Source: Nonomuraea guangzhouensis
Lineage (GTDB): Bacteria; Actinomycetota; Actinomycetes; Streptosporangiales; Streptosporangiaceae
DNA length: 64,000 nt
Reading direction: 5' to 3'
NCBI RefSeq assembly: GCF_019396345.1
Contig: NZ_JAHKRM010000001.1
Span: forward strand, 496,001 to 560,000
The notes under the pieces were generated by a model. That model was not told the DNA's origin. It saw nothing but the letters and a program-made list of their open reading frames with translations, and searched no databases. Made by a program: the position numbers and the translations under genes. Positions 24,792 through 33,450 of the stretch are shown in pieces; within the stretch, counting starts at the first letter, position 1, and every line of letters starts with the position of its first letter.

Positions 24792-26036
24792 ATGACCGAC
24801 CGTCTCACCACCGCGATGATCAGCCAGGCGGCCGAACGGTTGCGGCCGGTGGTGCGCCGCACCGCGCTGGAGCCGAACCAGCGGCTGTCCGACCTGCTCG
24901 GCGGACAGGTGCTGCTCAAGCGCGAAGACGCCCAGGTCTGCCGCTCCTACAAGGTGCGCGGAGCGTTCAACCTGATCGCCTCACTCACCGAGGAGCAGCG
25001 GCAGCGCGGTGTGGTCTGCGCGAGCGCGGGCAACCACGGGCAGGGAGTCGCGTTCGCCTGCGCGCGTCTCGGGATCAGCGGGCGCGTGTACGTTCCGTCC
25101 ACCACGCCACGGCAGAAGCGCGAGCGCATCGCGGCGCTCGGCGGCGACCGGGTGGAGGTCGTGGTCGTCGGCGGCAGCTACGACGAGGCGAGCACCGCCG
25201 CGCACGCCGACAGCGAGCACACCGGCGCGATCTACGTGCATCCGTTCGACGACGTCAGGACGATGGCCGGGCAGGGCACGGTCGGCCTGGAGATCCTTGC
25301 GCAGTCCGGTGAGGCGCCCCACACCGTGGTCGTGCCGGTCGGTGGAGGCGGTCTGATCAGCGGAATCGCCGTCTGGCTCCGCGAGCACTCACCCAGCACC
25401 CGCATCGTCGGCGCCGAACCCGCCGGAGCGGCCAGCATGCGCGCCGCCCTCGACCACGGCGGGCCCCTCGCCCTGCCCGAGTTGGACTCCTTCGTGGACG
25501 GCGCCGCCGTCGGGAGAGTGGGAAGCGCCACGTTCCCCCTGGTCAAGGACCTGGTCGATGAGGTCGTCGCGGTCGATGAGGGTGCGGTGTGCACCGAGAT
25601 GCTGGATCTCTACCAGACCGATGGCATCATCGCCGAGCCCGCCGGAGCTCTCGCGGGCGCGGCGGCCCGCGAGCTGGTTTCTGCTGAAGGGCCACTGGTG
25701 TGCGTGGTGTCGGGCGGCAACAACGACGTCAGCCGGTACGGCGAGGTGCTGGAGCGCTCTCTCGTGCACATCGGGCTGCGGCACTACTTCCTGGTGACCT
25801 TCCCACAGCGCCCCGGCGCCCTGCGGCACTTCCTGGACGAGGTATTGGGTGAGGGCGAGGACATCATCGCCTTCGAGTACGTCAAGAAGAACAACCGCGA
25901 CACCGGCCCCGCTCTCGTCGGTATCGAGCTCGAGCGGGCCAGCGATCTCGACAGCCTCCTGGTCCGCATGAAGGCCAGCCCGCTGACGGTGGAGCGCGTC
26001 CCACCTGGCTCGCCGCTGTTCACCTTCCTTCTCTGA
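24792..26036 (+). CDS. ilvA: Threonine ammonia-lyase, short form with C-terminal ACT-like domain
   Basis: A 414-residue fold-type II PLP enzyme: PLP lysine Lys54 in RSYKVRGAFN, the SAGNHGQGVAFA loop, the phosphate-binding PVGGGGLISG and the late VSGGNND. It deaminates threonine to 2-oxobutanoate for isoleucine synthesis. The last 80 residues (HYFLVTFPQRPGALRHFLDE ... SPLFTFLL) form a single ACT-like module, as in the 410-425 aa enzymes of Gram-positives. ATG at 24792 follows GGAG. Single-gene unit. Confidence 0.93.
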   Translation: MTDRLTTAMISQAAERLRPVVRRTALEPNQRLSDLLGGQVLLKREDAQVCRSYKVRGAFNLIASLTEEQRQRGVVCASAGNHGQGVAFACARLGISGRVYVPSTTPRQKRERIAALGGDRVEVVVVGGSYDEASTAAHADSEHTGAIYVHPFDDVRTMAGQGTVGLEILAQSGEAPHTVVVPVGGGGLISGIAVWLREHSPSTRIVGAEPAGAASMRAALDHGGPLALPELDSFVDGAAVGRVGSATFPLVKDLVDEVVAVDEGAVCTEMLDLYQTDGIIAEPAGALAGAAARELVSAEGPLVCVVSGGNNDVSRYGEVLERSLVHIGLRHYFLVTFPQRPGALRHFLDEVLGEGEDIIAFEYVKKNNRDTGPALVGIELERASDLDSLLVRMKASPLTVERVPPGSPLFTFLL

Positions 26037-26319
26037 CCTCCTGTGGGTTCTCACCCGACCTGACGGTTTCTCGTCTGGCAAGACGGCCTGCCAGTAAGAA
26101 TCGCGTCATGCCGGCCCAAACCGCGCAGCGAGCCGTGACCCAACTTGCCAGAACGCTGCTTCCCGCAAGCCGCCGAACCGCCGGTGGCGCCCAGCGCGCA
26201 CCGTGATCTGCGACGATGCCCGCCGTTTGGGCCGCATGACGCGATTCTTAGACAGGTGCCGGGGTTCTCGGATGATGTGGCGAACCCGCCGACACAGGAG
26301 AGAGGGGCAAAGCCCATGG
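26037..26319. other. Intergenic stretch without a supported gene
   Basis: About 280 bp downstream of ilvA. No gene, RNA or clear terminator could be supported; any tail of the decayed minus-strand frame described next would end here. Confidence 0.4.
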
Positions 26320-26640
26320 CTACGACGGCCGACAGTGCGGGCTGTTTCGCTTTCCTGCGGCGGGTGATAAGCCCGGCTTCGTACCGGCGGCGCAGCTCAG
26401 CGAGCGTGAGCGGCCGTTTCCCCCCGCGCACGGTGTCCGTGAGGATCGACACGTCCTTGCCGTTCTCCTCGCGGAACGCTGCTCCTCACGTTCGGCTTCG
26501 GCGTACCGACCAGGCAACGTCACAAGGGTCGGCAGCCGCTGCTCCCGGTCGGCCCGGACGCACACCCCGCCGCAGTTGTGCGTGAGCAGGTTGTCTTCGA
26601 GTGCACGCCCCGGCCCATCTCCCGCTCCGTGCTCACCCAT
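26320..26640 (-). pseudogene. Probable frameshifted gene remnant
   Basis: Two minus-strand frames look like parts of one protein: DNLLTHNCGGVCVRADREQR followed by LPTLVTLPGRYAEAERE, and, one frame over, EENGKDVSILTDTV and PLTLAELRRRYEAGLITRR. The switch is near 26475. No start with a ribosome site and no recognised family. Listed as a decayed gene with low certainty. Confidence 0.3.
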
Positions 26641-26674
26641 TGTCGACGCCGATTCCCCGTGAGATCATCCAGCG

Positions 26675-27571
26675 ATGCGTGTAAAACTGTTGCATCGCAA
26701 TGGATTACGCCTCCTCCTCGCCCTGGTCGCAGCCGCCCTCTCCATCGCATCCCTGGGCCTGGCCACCCCGGCATCCGCCGCCGATCCCGACAGCCACAAC
26801 TGCTGGTACGTCGCGCCGGGCAGCCCACCGAGCAAGACCGTCAACTCCAGTGCGACGGTCCAGTGCGACGGTCCAATGCGCCGCATCGACGCCACCCCGG
26901 CATCCGCCGCCGATCCCGACGGCCACAACTGCTGGTGGGTCGCGCCGAGCAGCCCACCAAGCAAGACCGACGCCAAGACCGTCAACTACAGCGCGACGGT
27001 CCAGTGCGACGGTCCAGTGCGCCGCATCGACCTCACCGTGGAACTGCTCTACCACGGGCTGAACAACGGCCCCGGCGTAACCGTGAACGGCCGCACCGCG
27101 GTTTGGCAGAACACCACCCTGACCCCCGTGTTCGGCCTCGGCGCCCCCAGCCCGGGCGCGTTCTGCGAGTCCGGCTATTACTCGGGCCGGGCGACCGCCA
27201 CGATCCAATACCTGTCGGGGTCTCCGGAGTTCATCACCGGATCGACGGGGTCTGATCCGGTATTGCTCGACTGCCCGCCGCCGGATATCCCCACGCCCCC
27301 GCCGGCGATGACGGTCGTCAACCCGGGCACCCAGCTCACGCTCCTCCCGGACAGCGTGATGCTGCAGATGCAGGCCACCGGCGGGAGCGGGTCCTACACC
27401 TGGTCGGCGACCGGTCTGCCGCCCGGGCTGACCATCGGCACGACCGGCTGGATCACCGGCCAGCCCCACACGGTAGGAAGCTACAACGTCACGGTCACGG
27501 CCGTCGGCGGCGGCCAGGCAAGCACCACCTTCACCTGGCGCGTCCGGCGCGAGCTCTGCACCACCTGCTGA
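26675..27571 (+). CDS. Secreted protein with internal tandem duplication and putative Ig (He_PIG) domain
   Basis: A 298-residue exported protein: signal peptide (LLLALVAAALSIASLG ... ATPASA), two near-identical units of about 43-47 residues (TPASAADPDSHNCWYVAPGS and TPASAADPDGHNCWWVAPSS, each ending VQCDGPxRRID), a beta-rich middle and a C-terminal putative Ig domain (GSYTWSATGLPPGLTI ... TGQPHTVGSYNVTV). The second unit repeats even the signal-peptide end ATPASA, so the duplication is recent. Probably a surface or extracellular binding protein; ligand unknown. ATG at 26675 is the only start giving a signal peptide. Confidence 0.75.
   Translation: MRVKLLHRNGLRLLLALVAAALSIASLGLATPASAADPDSHNCWYVAPGSPPSKTVNSSATVQCDGPMRRIDATPASAADPDGHNCWWVAPSSPPSKTDAKTVNYSATVQCDGPVRRIDLTVELLYHGLNNGPGVTVNGRTAVWQNTTLTPVFGLGAPSPGAFCESGYYSGRATATIQYLSGSPEFITGSTGSDPVLLDCPPPDIPTPPPAMTVVNPGTQLTLLPDSVMLQMQATGGSGSYTWSATGLPPGLTIGTTGWITGQPHTVGSYNVTVTAVGGGQASTTFTWRVRRELCTTC
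26762..27031 (+). repeat. Tandem duplication of 129/141 bp inside the secreted-protein gene
   Basis: Unit 1 is 26762-26890 and unit 2 is 26891-27031; both begin GCCACCCCGGCATCCGCCGC and end CGCCGCATCGAC. Unit 2 carries a 12-bp in-frame addition (GACGCCAAGACC) and a handful of substitutions. Both lengths are multiples of three, so the frame is kept. Confidence 0.85.
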
Positions 27572-27684
27572 TCTTCTGCCCCCCAACGGAAACTCTGTCG
27601 GAAAAGCGACGGCGCGTATTGTCTGCAGTCCCGGTCGGTCCTCCTCTCCGATCCCGCTCGGTGCGGGTAGGAGAGGAGCAACCC

Positions 27685-27927
27685 GTGACACACGCCGTGA
27701 ACACATCTGCCGTCCCGAGCGGCGCCCTCGCCGCGGGTCTGGCGCGGCTCGGGCAGGACGACGGCCGGGCGGTCAACCTGGCCCTCATCGCGCTCGAGGG
27801 CAACCCCGACGCGCTGGGCCGGCCGCAGTGGGCGGCGGCCATGAAGGCCTGGATCGACGCGTTCTTCGACCAGGCCGAGGCCAAGGCGCGTCCGGCGGAG
27901 CTTCCTGTCGAGGGAGCCGCCCGCTGA
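27685..27927 (+). CDS. Small hypothetical protein
   Basis: An 80-residue, Ala-rich, helical protein (MTHAVNTSAVPSGALAAGLA; GRPQWAAAMKAWIDAFFDQA). GTG at 27685 has a strong GGAGAGGAG site 4-12 nt upstream, the main reason to believe it. No family recognised. Stand-alone. The 255 bp after it up to 28183 hold nothing supported. Confidence 0.55.
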   Translation: MTHAVNTSAVPSGALAAGLARLGQDDGRAVNLALIALEGNPDALGRPQWAAAMKAWIDAFFDQAEAKARPAELPVEGAAR

Positions 27928-28182
27928 GGCTTCAGCCGGGACCTGGCAGCCACACACGCACGCTGGGTTCAGCACGCCGATGCAAGCTGGTCACTTCCCG
28001 CACTTCGCCAGTTCGGATGAGAAGAAATGACGCACTCGCCCCACCGGCACAAGTGGCGAGCCCCAGGTCAGCGGCGATGCCACTCGCCAGATCAAACGAG
28101 AAGCGACACCTCCTGCCACGACGTGCTGGCGGCCAAGCGGGTGGTGATCAGTCCAAGGCCGACCATGAGGGCTACCCGACGG

Positions 28183-28503
28183 TCAGTAACTCCAACCCGT
28201 CAGGAGTGCCGTCCACAGTTCCTCAGCATCCCGGTATCTCAATCTCGTGCTCTCGTCGACTCGCTGGGCCTCGATGCGCCGGATGAAGTACTGGCCGCCT
28301 GCCGCGCAGAGCTCGTAGACGGGAGTGAGGCAATCGCACGTCCACTTGAGCACCCGGACTCGCTCACCCATCCGCGGCGCGTCCCACTCCAGTTTCTTGG
28401 ACTCGGAGCCGGGCGCCGCCGCGTGTGGGCTGAAGCACTGATGTGGCGTTGGGAGACCTGCGCCGACGGAGATGAACGGACTGGTGCCGCTGCGCTCGCT
28501 CAT
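28183..28503 (-). CDS. Hypothetical protein coupled to RsbW-like ATPase
   Basis: A 106-residue protein beginning MSERSGTSPFISVGAG, with a Cys-containing core (RVRVLKWTCDCLTPVYELCA) followed by YFIRRIE and a helical end (DAEELWTALLTG). ATG at 28503 overlaps the stop of the upstream ATPase gene (ATGA), which supports the start. Not recognised; such short partners are common after anti-sigma-like ATPases in actinomycetes. Confidence 0.6.
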   Translation of the reverse strand: MSERSGTSPFISVGAGLPTPHQCFSPHAAAPGSESKKLEWDAPRMGERVRVLKWTCDCLTPVYELCAAGGQYFIRRIEAQRVDESTRLRYRDAEELWTALLTGWSY

Positions 28504-28919
28504 GTCTCGGCCCCGCAGCCGTCCAGCTCCGCCCAGACCGCTTTGCCGTACTCGGCGGGCTCTATGCCCCAGCGGTCGGAGTAAGCCTCGACCAGCCAAA
28601 GCCCGTGCCCACCCACCGCCGCGGCCACTGGCTTCTGCTGAACGGGCCGATTCTCGGAGTCACGGTCGTGGACCTCGAGCCGAAGCGTTTCGCCGACGAA
28701 ACGCAAGACGAGCCCAACGGGAGCTCCACCGCTCCTCGCGTGCTTGATCGCGTTGGTGGTCAGTTCTGAGACCAGCAGCTCGACGCGTTCGACGAGGTGG
28801 GGGATCTCCCAGCGAACCAGCATTCGCCGTGCCCAGGCCCGCGCGGCAGGCACCGATGCCGCCACCGGTGACAGCGTGCAGGAGCGCGACAGAGTGTCAT
28901 TCGACAGGCTGCTCGTCAT
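28500..28919 (-). CDS. RsbW/SpoIIAB-like ATP-binding protein (HATPase_c)
   Basis: A 139-residue GHKL-type ATPase domain alone: N-box ELLVSELTTNAIKHA, a central sheet (GLVLRFVGETLRLEVHDRD) and G-box GGHGLWLVEAYSDRWG. This single-domain form is the anti-sigma kinase-like type found in many copies in actinomycetes. The next minus-strand gene overlaps it by 4 bp. Target unknown. Confidence 0.85.
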   Translation of the reverse strand: MTSSLSNDTLSRSCTLSPVAASVPAARAWARRMLVRWEIPHLVERVELLVSELTTNAIKHARSGGAPVGLVLRFVGETLRLEVHDRDSENRPVQQKPVAAAVGGHGLWLVEAYSDRWGIEPAEYGKAVWAELDGCGAET

Positions 28920-29060
28920 GCCCTGCAGAAAACACTGAAGGACTCATCGCCTCCACAGCAGATACGTGCGGGAATGGCGCATCAATGCCGCATTAGGGCC
29001 TGTGACCTGCGAAGAAACAAGGAATACTGCAATGAGAAATGAGCGTCGGGAGCGATAGCC

Positions 29061-30215
29061 ATGCCAAAACGGCGACAAAAGTTGAAGCAACGCCGCAAAA
29101 CGCTGGGATATTCACAAGAGAGCTTCGCCTATGCCGTCGGGGTGGAGCGTTCGACGGTCGTGCGGTGGGAGAGCGGCGAGACCGAACCCCGGGCGTGGCA
29201 CCGACCCAAGCTGGCCGAGATCCTTCAGCTGTCGCTAGACGAGTTGGACGACGTCCTCGCTGTTTCACCGGCCAACGAAGCTGATCGGCTCAGTTTCACG
29301 CTGCGCAATCCTTCAACAGTCGACCTCGTGACGGTCGCGCACCTGGCGCAGGAGATCGAGCGTCTCAGCGCGGGGTACGACACCGCCCCGTCCGCCTCGC
29401 TTCTGGCGGCCGCCGGCCAGTGCCACAGCCAGGTCACCCTCCTCTACGAATTTGCCCCGACCGGCCGGATCCGCCGCGCGCTCGCCTTTTCCGTCGCCGA
29501 GTCGGCAACGCTCATGGGCCAGCTCATCTGGGACGCGTCCCAGAGGCGTGACGACGTCGTACCGCTGCGGTATTTCGATCAGGCGATCTCAGCTGCGCGA
29601 GAGATCTCCAACCCCTTGCTGGAGGCGCACGCCCAACTTCGGAAGGGCTTCGTCGCGCTCTACGGGACCAAGGACCCGAGCGAAGGGCTCAGGCTCTGCC
29701 GTGAGACAGCGCTCGTCAGCGAGTCCACGAGCAATGTCCTGACCGGCCTCGGCCACCTCCATGTCGGCGAGGCCCACGCGATGCTCGGACAGCGCCGAGA
29801 CTGCGAGAAAGCCCTGCATGCGGCGGAGGTCAGCTTCGATCGGATCCGCTCGGACGACGAGGCCATGCCCATGTTCTCGTCGTCGCAGTTCGATCGCATG
29901 GCCGGCTCCTGCTATCTGTTCCTCGGGGTGAACGGCAAGGCCGAAGAGATCCTGACCCGGACGGCCCGGAGCCTGATCCAGTGGAAGAAGTCGCAATCCA
30001 TCGTTCTCGGCAACCTCACCCTGGCGTACATCAGACAAGGCAAGCTGGAAGAGGCCTGCGGCACGCTGCACCAGGCGATCGATCTCATCGAGGAGCCCCG
30101 CGGCGGGGGCGGCATGAACATCGCCTTCTCCGCTGGACGCGAGCTGGCACCCTGGCGCCATGAGCCCTGGGTGCAGGAGATCAGCGATCGGTTGTTCGGG
30201 CTGATGACCACATGA
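29061..30215 (+). CDS. XRE-family regulator with TPR-like C-terminal region
   Basis: A 384-residue regulator: N-terminal HTH_XRE (RRKTLGYSQESFAYAVGVER followed by TVVRWESGETEPRAW, residues 10-60) and a long helical region of TPR-like repeats (AREISNPLLEAHAQLRKGFV; HLHVGEAHAMLGQ; LGNLTLAYIRQGKLEEACG). This build is typical of actinobacterial helix-turn-helix/TPR regulators that sense small peptides or act with RsbW-like ATPases. Followed after 12 bp by the cyclo-ligase family gene on the same strand, probably one operon; divergent from the ATPase pair. Confidence 0.85.
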   Translation: MPKRRQKLKQRRKTLGYSQESFAYAVGVERSTVVRWESGETEPRAWHRPKLAEILQLSLDELDDVLAVSPANEADRLSFTLRNPSTVDLVTVAHLAQEIERLSAGYDTAPSASLLAAAGQCHSQVTLLYEFAPTGRIRRALAFSVAESATLMGQLIWDASQRRDDVVPLRYFDQAISAAREISNPLLEAHAQLRKGFVALYGTKDPSEGLRLCRETALVSESTSNVLTGLGHLHVGEAHAMLGQRRDCEKALHAAEVSFDRIRSDDEAMPMFSSSQFDRMAGSCYLFLGVNGKAEEILTRTARSLIQWKKSQSIVLGNLTLAYIRQGKLEEACGTLHQAIDLIEEPRGGGGMNIAFSAGRELAPWRHEPWVQEISDRLFGLMTT

Positions 30216-30227
30216 TGAGGTGGGCGC

Positions 30228-30953
30228 ATGAGTCTCGACGATCAGAAGAACGCCGTCAGGGAGCGGGTGTGGTCCACCCTGATCGAGGCGCAGATATCTG
30301 CTCCCGACGCTCGTGGCTACATCCCTGACTTCATCGGCTCCGAGCGTGCGGCCGAGCTCCTGGCATCGACAGCACAGTGGCAGCGGGCGGAGACGGTCAA
30401 GGCCAATCCCGACACCGCGCAACTGCCTGTCCGAGCCCGTGCGCTGGCCGAGAACAAGCTGCTCTACATGGCTGTTCCGAAGATCGCGACTGTGCGGCCG
30501 TTCTATCTGATCGATCCGGCTCGATCGCGGATGTCACCGACAGAAGCCGCGACGAGCAGGGGCGCTGCCGCGAACAGCCCGCTTGTGGGCACGGAAGAAA
30601 TGCGGCCAATCGACCTCGTGGTGTGCGGGACCGTCGCCGTCAACCGCCAAGGGGTACGGCTAGGCAAAGGAGCGGGCTACTCCGACATCGAGGTGGCACT
30701 TCTCATCGAGGACAGCCTGGTCAACGACAACACCGTTATCGTGACCACCGTCCATTCACTTCAGGTTGTCGACGAGCCTCTGCCTGAGGCGGAGCACGAT
30801 TTTCGCGTCGATCTCATCATCACGGAGAAGGACGTCATTGCCTGCCCTTCCGCACGGCGACCGAGCGGCCTGATCTGGCCGAGCATGCCTGCGGAGAAGG
30901 TGGCTGCGATCCCAGTGCTGAGGAAGCGAGCGAAGAGGGGACTCGGGAGGTGA
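30228..30953 (+). CDS. 5-formyltetrahydrofolate cyclo-ligase family protein
   Basis: A 241-residue protein of the MTHFS-like fold: N-terminal QKNAVRERVWSTL, central LPVRARALAENKLLYMAVP and the family signature RLGKGAGYSDIEVALLIED, then DLIITEKDVI. True enzymes convert 5-formyl-THF to methenyl-THF using ATP. This version belongs to the divergent actinobacterial branch, so folate activity is not certain. Has an AGGTGGG site ahead of ATG at 30228 and follows the XRE regulator. Confidence 0.8.
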   Translation: MSLDDQKNAVRERVWSTLIEAQISAPDARGYIPDFIGSERAAELLASTAQWQRAETVKANPDTAQLPVRARALAENKLLYMAVPKIATVRPFYLIDPARSRMSPTEAATSRGAAANSPLVGTEEMRPIDLVVCGTVAVNRQGVRLGKGAGYSDIEVALLIEDSLVNDNTVIVTTVHSLQVVDEPLPEAEHDFRVDLIITEKDVIACPSARRPSGLIWPSMPAEKVAAIPVLRKRAKRGLGR

Positions 30954-31226
30954 TGGCGAGGAAGGTGAGCGCGTCATTGCGCATTATCCAGTTCCGGTGC
31001 CGTACGAAGTCGCGGCGGCGGGTGGTGATGCGGGGAGGCAGGCCCTTTCCGATTGGTGATCCGACAGCGATCATCATGCGGTGGCGGCCGACCGGCTCAC
31101 ATCCGCCCTGGGGCGGCGTCCCGGCTACTCCCATGGGCGTACGCACCCACCGCCGAAGCTGGCGATGGTCGTCGTCAGCGTGAAGTAGTTCTACTTCGCT
31201 TCCGCCACTCGTTACGCTGCAGAAGC

Positions 31227-31843
31227 ATGATCAACGTTGCATCCCAGTGGACCAAGGGCTGGGCGATCTCACGGGGGGCTGGAAAGCCAGTGGCCGAGCC
31301 GTGGGGCTGGCGCATCGAGATCGAGGGGATCGGGCGATACGTCGTCACCGACCTCCAGTGGCTGAAGAAGCTGCTGCCCACCGTCACCGAACAGGGCGCC
31401 TGGCTCAAGCTCTTCGTCTCCCCCGAGGAGGCTGCGCCGTACCTCACTCAAGGGTGGGAACGCACAGACCCCGGCTTCATGATGACCGTGGACCTGGACC
31501 GTACCGAACCCCGCTGCCCGGCCGGATACGAGATCGAGGTGACCGCCTCCGGAGCGGCCACCTTCGTCCGGATCCTGACCGCCGGTGGCGAACAGGCCGC
31601 GCGCGGCCAGATGGGTCGCACGGGTGAGACCGTGGTCGTAGACAAGTGCTGACCGAGGAGCCGCACCAGCGGCGGGGACTAGGCACGGTGGTGATGCGTA
31701 CCCTGCAGAATCTGGCCATCGACCAGGGGGGCAGCGTCGGTGTCCTGGGCGGGACCGGCCAGGGGCGGGCGCTCTATGAGCGGCTCGGCTGGCGCGTGGT
31801 CTCACCCTTGGCTTCCTTCCAGTACAGCGGAGCCCAGCCCTAA
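31227..31843 (+). pseudogene. GNAT acetyltransferase broken by a one-base deletion
   Basis: Frame 1 runs from ATG at 31227 to a TGA at 31652 (WAISRGAGKPVAEPWGW; GQMGRTGETVVVDKC). Frame 2 from about 31646 continues LTEEPHQRRGLGTVVMRTL with the GNAT acetyl-CoA loop QRRGLG, then GQGRALYERLGWRVVSP. Reading AAG-TGCTG as AAG-GTGCTG (one extra G near 31645) fuses them to VVVDKVLTEEPHQRRGLG, a proper GNAT of about 205 residues. It is either a recent loss-of-function or a sequencing error. The frame 1 product alone lacks the cofactor site. Confidence 0.75.
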
Positions 31844-31872
31844 CCGATCGCACCAATTCACCGCCGCCGCGA

Positions 31873-32406
31873 TCATCTGCTGGCGCCGCCTCGTCTGCTG
31901 ACGCTCACTGCGGCACGGGCGCGGTAGGACCAGGCAGCGAGAAACAGGCCGATGCCCCAGACCAAGAACTGTGGAATTCCGTAGACGACGATCCACGGAC
32001 TGAAAATGCCGTCGTCGTTGAAGTCGGTGGCCAACTGCCATCCGGCCCACGCCGTGTACCCAAGCAAGAAGACCGACACCGCAAACGCCGTGGTGGCAAG
32101 TGTCCGGCGCGGCACTCTCCGCCTGGAGACCAGCGGCACCCAGCGCGGGAAGACCAGGCCCCATGGTCGCACCAGGCTCAGCGCCAGGCTTCCGGCCAGC
32201 ATCGCCATGGCGCAGAGGACGAAGAGATAGGGACTGCCGCCTTGTGCGTACCAGTCTCGGAACTTGCCATCGTCAGCCCAGAGGGGAACTCCCATAGCCC
32301 ATACCGCGTGCAGCGGTATGAACCCGATCGTCGCCGAAAGCGCGGACGCGTAGGCCGCCCGGATGGCCCAACGCGGGGCAGGTACTTCGGTTCGCTCACT
32401 CACCAT
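31873..32406 (-). CDS. Multi-pass membrane protein, function unknown
   Basis: A 177-residue protein with four likely membrane helices (about residues 15-38, 60-80, 103-125, 137-160) separated by short loops (SLVRPWGLVFPRWVPL). A Ser/Arg-rich end faces the cytoplasm. No family recognised; similar small proteins are common in actinomycetes. ATG at 32406. Convergent with the broken GNAT gene. Confidence 0.65.
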   Translation of the reverse strand: MVSERTEVPAPRWAIRAAYASALSATIGFIPLHAVWAMGVPLWADDGKFRDWYAQGGSPYLFVLCAMAMLAGSLALSLVRPWGLVFPRWVPLVSRRRVPRRTLATTAFAVSVFLLGYTAWAGWQLATDFNDDGIFSPWIVVYGIPQFLVWGIGLFLAAWSYRARAAVSVSRRGGASR

Positions 32407-32508
32407 GTCCTCAGCGTCTCCACGCCACCTCGGTCAGGGATCCCCCGCATGGGTGAACCTGTTCCCTCGCATGGGTAGGCGCCGCGAATGTGTGGGAACG
32501 ATGGCGTC

Positions 32509-33450
32509 ATGGAGTTGTTCACCGCCGTGCCGTCGGCTGAGTGGCGGGATACCAAGGCGACGCTGCACCGGTTCTGCCAGGTAGTGGGCAAGATCCGGCT
32601 CGCCTCGGCGTTCCGGCGCAACCACTGGTGGAACGCGCCGTTCCATGTCACCGGGCGGGGGATCACCACCCGTCCGATGGGGCAGGCCGACGGCAACCAG
32701 ATCTTCACGATCGACTTCGACTTCGTCGGCCACCAGTTGCTCATCACCACGGTGGACGGCCGGGCGTTGTCGTTCGCGCTGCCTGGCCAGTCGGTGGCGT
32801 CCTTCTACCAGCACACCATGCGGGCGCTGGCGGCCCTGGACGTGCGGGTGGACATTCCCGTGCCGCGGCCGTTCGACCTGCCCGACGCCGACCGGCCGTT
32901 CGCCGACGACACCGAGCACGCGCACTACGATCCGGCCGAGGTCACCCGCTACTGGCAGGTCCTCAGTCAGGTGAACCTCCTGCTGGAGGAGTTCGCCGCG
33001 GGCTTCTCGGGCAAGATCAGCCCGGTGCACCACTTCTGGCACACCTTCGACATCGCCTGCAGCCGCTTCTCCGACCGTGTGATCGACCAACCGCCCGGGG
33101 CCGACCCGGTGACGCGGGAAGCGTACTCGCGGGAGGTCATCAGCTCCGGCTTCTGGTTCGGCGACGACGCCTTCTCGGATCCGGCTTTCTACTCCTACAC
33201 CGCTCCCGAGCCCGATGGCCTGGACAGCGAACCCCTGAAACCGGCGGCCGCGCGGTGGATCGAGCAGCGAGGCGGCCATCTGGCCGTACTGCGCCATGCC
33301 GACGCCCGGTCCGAGGCTGATCCGCGGGCCGCCGTTCTCGCCTTCTACGACAGCGCCTACCAGGCTGGAGCCCGGCGCGCCGGCTGGGACGTCGCCCGGC
33401 TCGCCTGTCCCGGCGGGGTCACCGATCCGGAGTTGCGCGCCGGGAGGTGA
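32509..33450 (+). CDS. DUF5996-family protein
   Basis: A 313-residue soluble protein: ATLHRFCQVVGKIRLASAFR, NHWWNAPFHVTGRGITTRPM, FTIDFDFVGHQLLITTVDGR and a late SGFWFGDDAFSDPAFYSYTAP. These phrases fit the DUF5996 family, whose role is unknown. ATG at 32509 is preferred over 32488 because family members begin close to the WRDTKATLHRF region. Its end overlaps the end of the convergent WYL gene by 32 bp. Confidence 0.75.
   Translation: MELFTAVPSAEWRDTKATLHRFCQVVGKIRLASAFRRNHWWNAPFHVTGRGITTRPMGQADGNQIFTIDFDFVGHQLLITTVDGRALSFALPGQSVASFYQHTMRALAALDVRVDIPVPRPFDLPDADRPFADDTEHAHYDPAEVTRYWQVLSQVNLLLEEFAAGFSGKISPVHHFWHTFDIACSRFSDRVIDQPPGADPVTREAYSREVISSGFWFGDDAFSDPAFYSYTAPEPDGLDSEPLKPAAARWIEQRGGHLAVLRHADARSEADPRAAVLAFYDSAYQAGARRAGWDVARLACPGGVTDPELRAGR

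Noticed and set aside
27928..28182. Several short frames between the small hypothetical gene and the ATPase-coupled gene
   Set aside because: No ribosome sites, domains or coupling; treated as non-coding.
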